A stretch of 64,000 bases of DNA from Nemertoderma westbladi (GCA_032718475.1 JAUCBJ010001575.1:1-64000); one strand, 5' to 3'; numbered from the stretch's first letter, positions 1 to 11,273 are shown. Made by a program: numbers and translations. The notes: generated from the letters alone by a model not told the origin.

Positions 1-364
1 GGAAATAAATAAATGTGAAATAAATGGTGGAACTAAATGTTGAAATATATGTGGAAATAAATGAAATGAGATGAAATAATAATGAAATGAAAAAAGACAA
101 AAAAAAGGTATAAAAGAGGTCAAAGAAAAGAATTGAAAAAAAAAAAGGACAAAAAAGTCATAAAAAACTGGTTGGATATTATGTATAGCTATAGTAACTG
201 TAAATGCTGAATGTATTAGCAATAAGATGATAGATGCCTATATAGCAATGTTATTTAATAAACTGAATTAAATAAAAAACTGAATTATTCTGCTATCGCT
301 ATAGTTTCAGACTTTCTGGACTTATAATTAACTGATCTAATTTGTAACGGATATAATCGTAAAT
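1..364. other. A-rich simple-sequence leader, no gene
   Basis: Purine-rich low-complexity DNA with recurring GAAATAAATG-like words and A runs, directly upstream of the 863-codon ORF. No open frame of note. The complete BEL/Pao element elsewhere in the window also has simple-sequence DNA in front of its accessory ORF (38938-39540), so this may be the equivalent spacer between integrase and accessory gene. That is inference, because nothing upstream is visible. Confidence 0.5.
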
Positions 365-2956
365 ATGGACCCAAATCACGGCGAATTACGTAACACGATA
401 GATCTACTGGAATATTCGCAACCCGGATCCCCTGACTTCGATATAAATTGGAGCACTCTGCTAAATGAGAACGTACGAGACATTAAATTCACCGGGCGAG
501 AGGGACCGGATTCTAAGAATCTACGAGCCCTCCGGTTAGCCGATGCTAGTACGAGACTGAAAAGAACTCGGAACGCAAAGGCAACCGGAGGGGACGATTC
601 GTCGTTTTGGGAAACGTTCCGGCAGAGCGTCTACAGATCCCGATGTTTGATCTACGACAACGAGGGAAACGCGACGCCCACCTCGAAAGCGATTACGTTG
701 GCGAGATGTCAAAGTTTCGTCGACGACAAGAGTACGTACCTCGCCCATTGGGGAAACCTGTCGGAGTGTACGGCGACGCTTCGAGAGGAACGCGTATCGA
801 TTATCCAAAACCGCGACGACTACCAGGAAAAGTACGGGGCGAAAGAATACGGTCGATCCTTAGTCGTCGTCCTCGGAACCCTGGACGGTTTGGTACTGGT
901 GTGCCGAATATTCCCGACACCCAGACAGGAAGTGCAGGCAGCCGGAGCGATCTGGTTGCTGCCTCCGGATATCCAAAAGATCCTCTTCGACTTCGACGTC
1001 ATTAAAATCGGGTCGGATATCAAGGCGGACGTCCGGAACGACTACGCGAACGCTCCCGCAGGAAGAAACCGACGAAACGACCTCAACGCACTTAGCCATT
1101 GCATCGACACTCAAACGCTGCTAGCCTGGTTACGATTCGCCGAGTTCATGCGAGGATTCCAAGAAGTGAGACCGACGAAATCCGGGATCGGCTACCTCGC
1201 TGTGCTCAACGGCGGTATCGACTTCAAACCCCAGAAATTCCGGGACTGTAATAAAATATACGGCGGATACCCGGGATTAGAGATAAAGAGCGAGCGAGAG
1301 GGTCGATGGAAGGACGTCGATCGGAAGTGGACGATACACCAAAGGTGGGAGAATCCCGATCGACGGAGCTATATCTACGTCGTTATGGAATGCTACACCG
1401 TCGCTAAGTTTATCTGCAAGACTCTAGATAACCTCATCACGGCGGTTCCCCTTTCCTTCGTCGACTACGACTGGAACGAGGTTATAAACCACGCGTTTAA
1501 AGCGGTCGAGAACATTACACCGGGAGAATCGAAAACGCCCGCCGTTATCGACTCCTGGGACGAGAGCGGACCTTACGATATCCCTACGATTACCGAGCTT
1601 CTCGGTGCGGAGGAGCCTCTGATCTCTTCGGAAGGGGAAGAGATATGGCTAAACGAGGGTGTTCTACTCTCCACCCCGAAGCGACAACTCGAGCCGGAGG
1701 CCGCGTACGGACCGGCCGCCAAACGGGTTGCCTCGGCCGAACCGATGAAGAGAGCAGGCGTCTACACCCCACGCGGCTCCGGTAGCCCCGCGAGAGAGGT
1801 AGCCACTACAGCTGCATTGAGCGACTTCGGCGACATATGCCAACGGTTATCCCCGTATCCTTTCCCGGGCAGCGAAGATTGGTCGTCGGAGATTCCGAGT
1901 ACCAGCCAACAATGGACCCGCTCAGCGATACTGGTCGAGGAAGGCCCCAGCGATGCGCCGACACCCGACGATCTCCTCGGTATCCCTCCGTCGAAAACCC
2001 CGGCACCTCTTCGCCGACCAGCGGTGGCTACTACACCCGCCGTTCCTCAGGACCCTATGCGACTAACCCGTTGGTACGCCGAGCAAACTGAATGGATCCA
2101 CCGCCAGAAACGGTCGTCCGAGTTGAGACCATCGGGACATAAAGAGGGTTATCGGAGCGAGAACATACTACGCAAAAGCCTAGCATTCCGCGGGCTACCG
2201 ACCACCGAGAATATTCCGAAGAGCGACCGACGACTCGAATACTATGCCGGCGTCCCGATTCCGATATTCCCCGGTCGAGAGATGCAGTTGGAGGTATGCG
2301 GCGACTGCGGTTCGGAGCAGTGCCCACGCAGCAGAAGGAATCGGGTTACCGATTCTTGCCTCCAGCTCCTCGGGATACTCTATTGCCCATACTGCGCGAT
2401 ATCGGGCCACGACGTTTCGGTCTGTCCGATCCTTTATAACCTCTGCACCACGTGCGGTTTCCGTGGACATTCCGCTAGCCCCCGCTGCTATATCAAATGT
2501 CCTACCAAAGACGTAACCGCTATGGGCAATATGGTCATGTTTGAGACATACGCAAACAGCTACTTAAAGACCAAGTTTCGGAGAAACGCTCGGAATATCG
2601 CGCAGGAGATGGCGTGCGGATATTTCTCCTTCCCGGAACGCCTCCACACGTCGGCCACGCTACCTTTCCATTACGTGGATCTGCTACTGAGCGCTGGATT
2701 ATTCGGCCCATTCGAAGTCATTAGACGATTATACTCGTATAAAGAGGAGTTCGGTGACGGAGAATGGTTCCTAGAGGCACGCAACTCCGAGTTGGAAAGA
2801 CGAACCGACATGATCCCGATGCCTTCGAAAGGAAGAGCCGCCAGGAGACAAGCCGAAGCGTTACTCACAATGGATGTTGACGCTCCTCTACCAGCCATAG
2901 CGATCGATGAGAGTCGACGGGCGAAGAGACGAAAGGCGTACCAGAAAAAGAAATAG
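365..2956 (+). CDS. Retroelement accessory protein: RNase D-like exonuclease region plus CCHC zinc knuckles
   Basis: An intact 863-codon ORF, much more GC-rich than its flanks. Residues 95-355 follow the order of a DEDD 3'-5' exonuclease of RNase D/WRN type: D98-x-E100; KIGSDIKADV at 214-223 (motif II, D222); IDTQT at 247-251; and Y338-x3-E342, where family members have Y-x3-D. Residues 645-708 hold a Cys cluster with two gag-type knuckles, C674-x2-C677-x4-H682-x4-C687 and C694-x2-C697-x4-H702-x5-C708, preceded by a degenerate one (C645, C648, C653). The middle (about 400-620) is Pro/Ser-rich and the C-terminus is basic. The knuckles and what follows match the accessory ORF at 37079-38476, which sits after integrase in a complete BEL/Pao element. 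The start is the first ATG after AT-rich DNA. Likely a nucleic-acid-binding protein; nuclease activity is unproven because motif III is altered. No known gene name recognised. Confidence 0.75.
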   Translation: MDPNHGELRNTIDLLEYSQPGSPDFDINWSTLLNENVRDIKFTGREGPDSKNLRALRLADASTRLKRTRNAKATGGDDSSFWETFRQSVYRSRCLIYDNEGNATPTSKAITLARCQSFVDDKSTYLAHWGNLSECTATLREERVSIIQNRDDYQEKYGAKEYGRSLVVVLGTLDGLVLVCRIFPTPRQEVQAAGAIWLLPPDIQKILFDFDVIKIGSDIKADVRNDYANAPAGRNRRNDLNALSHCIDTQTLLAWLRFAEFMRGFQEVRPTKSGIGYLAVLNGGIDFKPQKFRDCNKIYGGYPGLEIKSEREGRWKDVDRKWTIHQRWENPDRRSYIYVVMECYTVAKFICKTLDNLITAVPLSFVDYDWNEVINHAFKAVENITPGESKTPAVIDSWDESGPYDIPTITELLGAEEPLISSEGEEIWLNEGVLLSTPKRQLEPEAAYGPAAKRVASAEPMKRAGVYTPRGSGSPAREVATTAALSDFGDICQRLSPYPFPGSEDWSSEIPSTSQQWTRSAILVEEGPSDAPTPDDLLGIPPSKTPAPLRRPAVATTPAVPQDPMRLTRWYAEQTEWIHRQKRSSELRPSGHKEGYRSENILRKSLAFRGLPTTENIPKSDRRLEYYAGVPIPIFPGREMQLEVCGDCGSEQCPRSRRNRVTDSCLQLLGILYCPYCAISGHDVSVCPILYNLCTTCGFRGHSASPRCYIKCPTKDVTAMGNMVMFETYANSYLKTKFRRNARNIAQEMACGYFSFPERLHTSATLPFHYVDLLLSAGLFGPFEVIRRLYSYKEEFGDGEWFLEARNSELERRTDMIPMPSKGRAARRQAEALLTMDVDAPLPAIAIDESRRAKRRKAYQKKK

Positions 2957-3110
2957 TGGATTGGGATATTCCAGGAACATTTATCGAACATTTATTTTTA
3001 TACAAACTCTAGGCCAAATTAATTAAAAACTATGCAATATTAAATTTGGGTTTTTTATATTGGGAATGACCTACGCAAACTCAATCGACCGACAGACTTC
3101 ACGAAGGTCA

Positions 3111-3121
3111 TTGGGGGGGAC
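3111..3121 (+). promoter_or_regulatory. Polypurine tract before putative 3' LTR
   Basis: TTGGGGGGGAC immediately precedes TGTTCGCGG. On the minus strand the complete BEL/Pao element has CATGGGGGGGAG followed by TGTTAGC at its 3' LTR (36346-36356). The matching G-run and the matching TGTT start of the next segment suggest the plus-strand primer site of a related element. Confidence 0.5.
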
Positions 3122-4731
3122 TGTTCGCGGTATTTCAACTTTCCATAACGCGAGTTGAATATTTTTGTATTTTATTAAAATTGATTATTCCGATATTACT
3201 ACTGGGTGCGGGACCATGGGTTTTGGGCACATTCAATAAACTGGGGGCGATTTATGGGCGAACTTTGGGGCAACTTACAGGGTACGGGAATAATTTCATA
3301 GTTATAAGGGCCAGGGGGGATGGAAAATGCAAGCAGTATTCAGGTTAGCCTGAGTACTATTAGGCCCTGGCCAACTTCCTGCTGCCTGTAGGGGTGGATT
3401 TGGTAATGCGCCAGGCCTAAAGGACAAGGACTGCCCTTAGCGGTCCCTGGCCAACAGCAGCCATTACGAGACTGAAAAGAACTCGGACCGCTGACTGCTT
3501 GTGTCAGGGATTTGCGACGGGCACCGACGGCCCCTTAGTAGCCAAGCCGTTCTGGTTCTCGATGATCGAACCCCGGGGTTCGTGAGGGGTGGAGCGGACA
3601 CGCGAACGGGTGGCCAACTAACGACTGCCCCCTGACCTAAGCCGTACTGGTTCTCGATGACCGATCCCTTCGGGGTTCGTGAGGGGTGGGACGGACATGC
3701 GAAAGGGCTGGCCACAGGACAGGTTTGACAAGGACTGCCCTTAGCGGTCTCTGGTCAACGGCAGCTACTACGAGCCTGAAAAGAACTCGGAACGCTGACT
3801 GCTTGTACTGGGATTTGCGACGGGAACCGACGACAGACCCCTTAGCCAAGCCGTACTGGTTCTCGATGATCGAACCCTTCGGGGTTCGTGAGGGGTGGAA
3901 CGGACACGCGACGGGGTCGAAAGACAAAGGACTAGACTCGACTAGACTCTACTGGCCTACCGACTGTTCGGAGCAGTTTCTCGGCTGCCGAAGCGACTAC
4001 GAGCCTGAAACGGACTCGGAAAGCCTAGGTGGTTGGGTTTCTGTGATGAACCGACGGACCCCTAGCCAAGCCGTTCTGGTTCTCGATGATCGAACCCTTC
4101 GGGGTTCGTGAGGGGTGGAACGGACACGCGAACGGGTCCACCGACACGACAGACTCCTAGCCAAGCCGTACTGGTTCTCGATGACCGAACCCTTCGGGGT
4201 TCGAGAGGGGTGGTACGGATACGTGACAGAGTCTACCGACTGGACCGACCCTTAGCCAAGCCGTGCTGGTTCTCGATGATCGTTCCCTTCGGGGTTCGTG
4301 AGGGGTGGAACGGACACGCGACAGGGTCGACCGACACCGACACTACGGCACTAAGACTGGGACTGAGGGAAAATCTGGGAACATTAGGTAGGCTAAAATT
4401 CTGAGCGAACAGTGGGTTATTAAATAATATACCGTAGGGATTTATATTATCGTGTATAATTATTGTGAATATTTGGTGTATATTGATTTGGGGAAGCCCA
4501 AAATTATTCTTAATCAGGGTTCAATATTGTTGAACAAGGTTCAACAGAGTTCAGTTACATTAAAGAGTATATCCAACTAATGCAGCTTTTTCTCAACCGC
4601 AACCCTGCATCTCAGAAAACATTCCCTCCCCACAATCAATATCCGGTGACTGGCCGGGGCTCGGTGGTCTGTAAAGTCACGTCTCCAGCATCGGCGTTTT
4701 TCCCCCCTGGTGTAGGGATAACGGCAACACA
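3122..4731 (+). repeat. Putative 3' LTR of the left BEL/Pao-type element
   Basis: The segment begins TGTTCGCGG right after the polypurine tract. A plausible end is CAACACA at 4725-4731, giving TG...CA ends and about 1.6 kb. It contains a hairpin-repeat block and AATAAA at 3235-3240. The 5' LTR would lie left of the window, so the boundary cannot be confirmed by comparison. No protein-coding gene is assigned: the open frames over 3464-4404 on both strands arise from the GC-rich repeats. Confidence 0.4.
3424..4330 (+). repeat. Tandem block with six CGAACCC-TTCG-GGGTTCG hairpin units
   Basis: Six related units of about 70 bp begin with AGCCAAGCCGTNCTGG and end near GGAACGGACACGCGA, at about 3540, 3637, 3843, 4063, 4158 and 4253. 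Most carry CGAACCC-TTCG-GGGTTCG, a 7-bp stem closed by a TTCG loop; the first unit has lost the loop (CGAACCCCGGGGTTCG). A larger repeat is superimposed: 3424-3571 resembles 3729-3877. GGTTC upstream can also pair with the GAACC that forms the hairpin's left arm, so two folds compete. Confidence 0.8.
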
Positions 4732-6430
4732 GATATTATAAGATATTATAAATATATTTCGGGCACAAATAATGTCCATTATTAATATAATAAGTACTGG
4801 AATAGGTACAAATATCAGTGTATGGTTGTAGGTCTAGTCTACGGTATGATACCGGTACAGTAAATATGACCACTAAGCACTAACTATAGAACTACTGAAT
4901 GTAAAAAATTGCACACCGGCAGACAGGTACAAACACAGCGCAAAATTGATATTTCGGAATTCTGTAAGACTACAGTAACAACAGACAGATACAATTATTC
5001 TGTACAACTACAGTATAGAAATACGATTTAGTAAATCTGCACAACTACAGTACAAAAATACGATCTAGTAAGTTTGCACAACAATTACTTATTTACAACC
5101 CTTTAGCTACCATATCTACCCTATCTACCTCTATTGATTTACCGCTGCTACATTTTTAAGTTATGTACTGTTGCATTCATGTTGTCTTCTGACACGTTTG
5201 AGAAGGTTTACATTGCGAGATTGATTATATCACTTAGTAATAATTAAGTTTTTGTTAAAGCATTATGTAAATTCTAACTGAGGTGATGAAAATAGCGGCG
5301 ATAGACCGTGCAGAAATATTTGACATTTTTATTCGTATTTCATTATTATATATCTTTGTTTTCGAAATATTATTATGACCCACCTCATAGAATAATTAGC
5401 TGGGTCATTTACCATGAGACCGCAAAGGCCTCGGCACACAGAAGGGGAATTCGTGTAGTCCACGGCGTGGTCACCGGCAGCATAGAGAAAATCAGTGTGA
5501 TTATCAAGAGATGGTAACCGTTCATCACAACCAGAGCCAACCATTTGGCCATATACTGGAGAATTGTTGTGATCGTCTACAATTTCAATATATTTATTGG
5601 AAATCATGGAAACATGGCACGCCTTAATATGTTGCTATCCATTACATAATGCTTAAAAATGCATAATTAATATTAACAAATTAACTTTTTGTATAAGCAC
5701 ACGTTCATAACTGCACAGCACAAGCTAGTCAAACTGCAAACTGCGAACCAACAGCGAAATGTTATAATTATACTATGGCCGTTTTCTGAAAGGTTGTGTA
5801 TGTGTAGGGGGGAGGGGGGGGGGGGGGTGTGGGGTGTGTCGGAAGCCAATATACAGTATAACTAGCCATTGTATAATTATAATTGTTCGCTAAGATGGCT
5901 TGCAGCTTTTGCTGCACGAAGGCCCAACTCGTGCACGGTACTGTACGTACAATGCATTCACGCATTCACATGTACTCATTAGCAATACTCACCTATAACG
6001 TGTACATGTACAATCATCCACTTTCCTGCACTAACCTGTACATGCACCCGCACTCCCATACTCCCCAAAGGAACAAACACAGGCTGGACCTGGGCTCAGT
6101 GATTCATAGCAATACTGTGTTGTGGCATCGCAGCTCGGGTCGCACGTTGCTGTAATGGAGATGATGAACAGTAATAGTAATATTGTATAATATAAGTAAA
6201 AGACTATTTAGGCCATTTGATGTTGTCATAAATTTATTGCAGAAGAGTTACAGAGGTAGAGTACAGAAGTTACTTGTGATCTATCAAACATCTATTACAA
6301 CTTCAGCAAGTTTTATCACAGTAGATGACTTTTTGCCGTAGTTCAAATAATTGTAGTTATTATTCCAATGAATGCCGTTTCTGGTTAAAGGGTCGAAAGG
6401 CCGTGCCAAATGTTGGAAAGAGTCGAAATT
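4732..6430. other. Intergenic, no supported gene
   Basis: AT-rich DNA with many TACAGTA words. There is a G-run at 5808-5827. I see no element ends and no RNA gene. The only open frame with non-random composition is the minus-strand stretch ending near 5607, listed separately. Confidence 0.5.
5395..5607 (-). CDS. Possible exon, unknown
   Basis: The minus strand is open from ATG at 5607 with a mixed, non-repetitive composition (Asp, Asn, Gly, Cys). It includes the words DDHNNSPVYGQMVGSGCDE and CRGLCGLMVNDPAN. It resembles no family I recognise. A possible splice donor (AG|GTGGGT) lies near 5390. There is no second exon, homologue or promoter to support it. It could be a chance ORF or a fragment of a mobile element. 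Confidence 0.15.
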
Positions 6431-6439
6431 GTATAGTTG

Positions 6440-6612
6440 TCATGTCATTATTTATTATACCCCTTCCCCTCAATTGGTAACACCGTCGTTTATTGTTTTG
6501 GTTATAAAAAGCCTTGTCTGTGACTTGCTCCCTTCCCTCAATTTGGTAACAACATCGTTTATTGTTTTGGTTAGAAAACGTAACCTGCTCCTTTCCCTTA
6601 TTATTGTTAGAC
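6440..6612 (+). repeat. Short dispersed repeat (about 70-bp unit, two and a half copies)
   Basis: Two copies contain CTCAATTGGTAAC or CTCAATTTGGTAAC followed by GTTTATTGTTTTGGTTA, spaced about 70 bp; a third is partial. Related copies lie at 7735-7765, 16141-16250 and 56585-56680. No protein or terminal structure is visible. Confidence 0.65.
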
Positions 6613-7832
6613 AAACCGCTATAATTCGGCAGACACGTTCAATGACATTTCTGGTCTTCTATTTGCTTTATTATAGCGAATTTCATGATTAGTTTGCGGT
6701 TGCAAAAGCGACGTCAATAGTCAGTGACGACAATTTTTACCTGCTTTAGTAGTATTAGAAAGCAGCTTTCATGTGGTGACATCTGTTTTCACCATTTTTC
6801 ACCACAAAACTTTTCAACAACATAATTTATTGCTTATAAATCATATATAAAACAGCCTGTTACAGCCAGCTTATATAAATCAGCCTGTTTCTCAGTTTGT
6901 GGTCGATTTTGACATTTTTCATCACTAAATTCCCTACAACTTTTTTATTTTTCAATCAATTTCCATCAAAACATATACCAAAATATTCCAACTTTACACA
7001 ACTTTAGGTCTACAATCGTGATTTTGTAAAATATGGCAATTTGGATGTTCTAGATTTGTTTTTGTAAGTGCACTCTTTGCCTATCGCAAAATATATGTTG
7101 CGCAAAATATAGTCCGAACGACCTAAAACCACCATCAATTTTTAAAAACCAATTATTTCAGGCTGCAATTTTCATAAAAGATGGTCTACATATCTATGTC
7201 CATTGTGCCAAAATCTTGGACCGCGTCCTTCAAACCAGCTCAGATGGTTTTACTGGTCCTTCTATATGGTATATTTTACATATAAAAGCTTGAAAATGTA
7301 TACAATTTTAAAAAACCGACCTGCACAAAACGTGTCAAATTTTTCGAATAAATGGGTTTACGTAACTATCCATACTCTGTTTTCTTAGTAAAAGATCAGA
7401 GATCATTGTGTTAAAGTTTCAGAATATTAGCTTCATAAAACTTATATTCATGCAAAAGTTTTAGATAGGCTGCCTCTTTATATTATTACTACTTATAATC
7501 ATGCAAAAGTTTCAGATATTGCTCTCTCAACGAGAGCACATCTTAAGACTTTAGGTTATCATATTGTCAAATCAGCATGATTTCGCTGCTGCATGACCAT
7601 ACTGCATTATGTATCATGTTTTCCTGTTACACCCCCCTCCCCCCCCCAATTCCTGTGCCCCCCATATTGGATATTATTTGCAGGATATAAACGCAAGTCA
7701 TATAGATATTATTACATAAGATTTAACAACAAAGGTTATTGTTTTGGTTAGAAACACATTTTTTTATAAGCAACTAAACAATATGATACAATACAAAACT
7801 TTACAATACAACACTAACCAATACAAAACAAA
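6613..7832. other. Intergenic, no supported gene
   Basis: AT-rich sequence with a C-run at about 7627-7649 and a copy of the short dispersed repeat at 7735-7765. Close to 7770-7840 the DNA becomes an ACAATACAA-type simple repeat, the target of the LINE-A copy 1 insertion. Nothing else recognised. Confidence 0.5.
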
Positions 7833-7844
7833 GCAATACGATAC

Positions 7845-8720
7845 TACTACTACTAGGATCGGCATGCTGCATTGCAGCTGCATTTTTAAGAATGCTGTGC
7901 CGGCTTGTCGACAAAATTGTGCCGCCACAACTCCCTATCACCCATGACATTTGCTAGATCATCCGCTTCTTCAAGGCCAGTGTCCTTTAAGATGCGTCTC
8001 AAGAAAGTCATGGGCTGTCCACCATGCTTATTCACTCCATGAGGCTGCCAAAGTACAAGATTATGCACTGGTTGGTCCTCACAGCGAAAGCAATGTCCTG
8101 CAAAGCGGAGGCGATTTTGTTTCTAGTGTCAAGCTTGGGGGAACCAATGAGACACCTCCAATGTTATATAGTGTCTGGTTGGATAGGTGTGCATTGTACT
8201 TGACACAATGAACCCAGCGTAGCATTATTGTGAATGTGCCATCCAGAGATTTGGTGTCCTCAGCAGTTAGAGCCCAACATGGACTCCCATAGAGGAGACT
8301 TCCAACTACTGGAAAGCCTATTCAAAGCTACCCATGAATTCTCACTTACAAATTCGAACGCCCATCACCTGACTTCCGGATCCATGATCCCAGGTAACAG
8401 AAGTCATCCACATGCTCAAGCATACCATCCTTTGAACTTATGCTCATCCAATCAGAGACTTGCTGAGGACTTTCAAAGTTAACTGTCAAAAGTTTCGTCT
8501 TTCTGGAGTTAATAAAAAGACCAAAACTAGAAGCAGCATGTTCTAATGAGCTGAGGAACCGTTGGGCCTCCCTCTAGTGATTCTGAGAGTACTCCTAAGT
8601 CATCAGCAAAGTCTGGATCAGTTAGGTAGGATTTCCTCGACTTCTGTAGCCAGTAGGTGGAGTTATCATCACCCCATCATCATTATGATGATCTAAGGAC
8701 ATGTGTAGAACATAGTCAAC
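7845..8720 (-). pseudogene. LINE-A copy 1, 3' half of RT ORF and tail
   Basis: Complementary to the C-terminal third of the LINE-A protein. Going from high to low coordinates it covers the region after the catalytic FADD box, the thumb, and the terminal VMGDRELWR region. Frames are broken by small indels and by a deletion around 8300. The 3' end has the family hairpin GCTGC-ATT-GCAGC at 7866-7878 and a short tri-nucleotide tail at 7841-7856. It is a dead copy and has no RNase H domain. Confidence 0.85.
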
Positions 8721-10696
8721 AAAATTCAGAAGTGCCGAAATGACCTTTACAAGGCGCAGACAGAGTCCCGACTCAAACAGACTACAGCGGCCAAGAATGC
8801 AGTTAAAGCTGCATCTAGGTCCCTGAACAGGCAGTACTCTGTTAATTTACAGGAGCTTATAAACCAACAGGTTGATGCCATCAATGATGCTGACGACAGC
8901 AGGCAATCATCCCAGGCATGGAAATCGATCAATCTGCTTACTGGGCGGAAAAGCCAACCAACCACCAAGGTTAAGGCTGAATCACCAGCCGATCGCCTCA
9001 ATGGTTGGAAAGCCCACTTTGAAAAGCTCCTCAATAATGACAGGGTATTGCCTGATAACTTTATAGAAGTAAAAGTGTCTGAGTCTGTACTCCCAGATAT
9101 TCCCATTGGCGATATCTCCTTTGCAGAAGTGAAGGCTGCTGCAAAGAGCATTAAGACCAATCGTGCCAGTGGAGTAGATGGTGTTCCCCCTGAGGTCTTT
9201 AAAATACCTGAGTGTTTAAAGCTCATCTATCCCATCATAGAAGACATGTACCGTACAACAAGAGTCCCACAAGAAATGAAAACAAATAAGTTGGTGCCAG
9301 TTCCCAAGAAGGGCAACCTAACACTCTATGGTTCTTTTCGGGAAATCTCATTGATCTCGATTGCTGCAAAACTATACAATATAATTCTATTAAATCGCAT
9401 CAGGGATCCCATTGAGAGACTGCTACGTGGAAATCAGAATGGGTTCCGTAAAGGTCGTGGGACCATGGAGCCCATTTTGGCACTTAGAAGGATAATTGAA
9501 GAGTTATCAAAAAAGAAAGACAGGCATCTGGCTGTTATCTTTGTTGACTTCTTCAAGGCCTTTGATTCAGTCTCTCGCTCACGTATGTTCAGCATACTTT
9601 CATTATATGGGATTCCTGATGAAATTATTGCAGCAATCAGATCAGTATACGATGGTTCGACAACATTTGTGTCTACTGTTGATGGTGACACAGAACCATT
9701 TGAAGTGTTATGGGGCGTCCTCCAAGGAGACACACTTGCACCATTCTTGTTCATTATTGTGGTTGACTATGTTCTACGCATGTCCTTAGATCATCATAAT
9801 GATGATGGGGTGATGATAACTCCACCTACTGGCTCCAGAAGTCGAGGAAATCCTGCCAAGTACCTAACTGATCTAGACTTTGCTGATGACTTAGGAGTAC
9901 TCTCAGAATCATTAGAGGGAGCCCAGCGGCTCCTCAGCTCATTAGAACATGCTGCTTCTAGTGTTGGTCTTTTTATTAACTCCAGAAAGACCAAAATTCT
10001 GACAGTTATCTTTGAAAGTCCTCAGCAAGTCTCTGATCGGATGAGCATAAGCTCAAAGGATGGTATGCTTGAGCATGTGGACGACTTCTGTTACCTGGGA
10101 TCATGGATCCGGAAGTCAGGTGAGGACCTTCGAATACGTAAGGGAAAGGCATGGGCAGCCTTGAATAGGCTTTCCAGGATTTGGATGTCACCTAGAATTA
10201 ATCGGAAACTTAAGGTCCGATTATTCAGAGCAGCAGTAGTTCCAGTACTCCTCTACGGGAGTCCATGCTGAGCTCTAACTGCTGAGGACACCAAATCTCT
10301 GGATGGCACATTCACAAGAATGCTACGCCGGGTACATTGTGTCAAGTACAATGCACACATCTCCAACCAGACACTATATAACATTGGAGGTGTCTCATTG
10401 GTTCCCCCAAGCTTGACACTAGAACAAAATCGCCTCCGCTTTGCAGGACATTGCTTTCGCCGTGAGGACCAGCCAGTGCATAATCTTGTACTTTGGCAGC
10501 CTCATGGAGTGAATAAGCATGGTGGACAGCCCATGACTTTCTTGAGACGCATCTTAAAGGACACTGGCCTTAAAGATGCGGATGATCTAGCAAATGTCAT
10601 GGGTGATAGGGAGTTGTGGCGGTGCAATTTTGTTGACAAGCCGGCACAGCATTCTTAAAAATGCAGCTGCAATGCAGCATGCCGATCCTAGTAGTA
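8721..10696 (+). pseudogene. LINE-A copy 2, 5'-truncated reverse transcriptase
   Basis: It starts inside the linker upstream of RT, equivalent to residue 330 of the 974-codon copy, and keeps the whole RT domain. Visible motifs are the palm segment VIFVDFFKAFD, the GVLQGDTLAPFLF segment and the catalytic FADDL. It also keeps the 3' end hairpin and TAG tail (10661-10696). One in-frame TGA at 10269-10271 truncates the protein shortly before the C-terminal region, which otherwise stays readable to about 10657. It is very similar to copy 3, so both are recent. The endonuclease domain is absent, so this copy could not move by itself. Clade uncertain (RTE-like or a relative). Confidence 0.85.
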
Positions 10697-11273
10697 CCAC
10701 AATAATGAACAAGAATGGTGCAAGTGTGTCTTCCTGGAGGATGCCCCATAACACTCCAAATGGTTCTGTGTCACCGTCAACAGTAGACACAAATGTTGTA
10801 GAACCATCGTATACTGATCTGATTGCTGCAATAATTTCATCAGGAATCCCATATAATGAAAGTATTGTGAACATATGTGTCCGAGAGACTGAATCAAAGG
10901 CCTTGAAAAAGTCAATAAAGATAACAGCCAGATGCCTGTATTTCTTTTTTGATAACTCTTCAATTATCATTCTAAGTACCAAAATGGGCTCCATGGTCCC
11001 GCGACCTTTACGGAACCCATTCTGATTTCCATGGAGCAGTCTCTCACTGGGATCCCTCACTGGGATAGAATTATATTGTATAGCTTTGCAGCAATCGAGA
11101 TCAATGAGATTCCCCGAAAAGAACCATAGAGTGTTAGGTTGCCCTTCTTGGGAACTGGCACCAACTTATTTGTTTTCATTTCTTGTGGGACTCTTGTTAT
11201 TCGGTACATGTCTACTATGATGGGATAGATAAGCTTTAAACACTCAGGTATTTTAAAGACCTCAGGGGGAACC
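10697..11273 (-). pseudogene. LINE-A copy 1, 5' half (RT fingers and palm)
   Basis: The minus-strand frame encodes NQNGFRKGRGTMEP, the palm motif VIFIDFFKAFD and DTLAPFLFIIVV, and then runs at 10696 into the antisense of copy 2. Joined to 7845-8720 it is one LINE-A copy. The 5' end stops at about 11273, followed by four or five filler bases and the target duplication. Several frameshifts lie upstream of 11060. Confidence 0.85.

Noticed and set aside
3440-4400. rRNA or tRNA-like sequence suggested by GAAAAGAACT and GGTTCG words
   Set aside because: No cloverleaf or rRNA core motif could be followed beyond these short words.
3464-4404. Overlapping ORFs of 83-141 codons on both strands
   Set aside because: They follow the GC-rich hairpin units, which are open in several frames at once. 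Repetition of the DNA explains the repeated peptides.
5883-6155. 90-codon plus ORF
   Set aside because: Composition dominated by His, Tyr and Met from simple-sequence DNA, with no motif or splice support.
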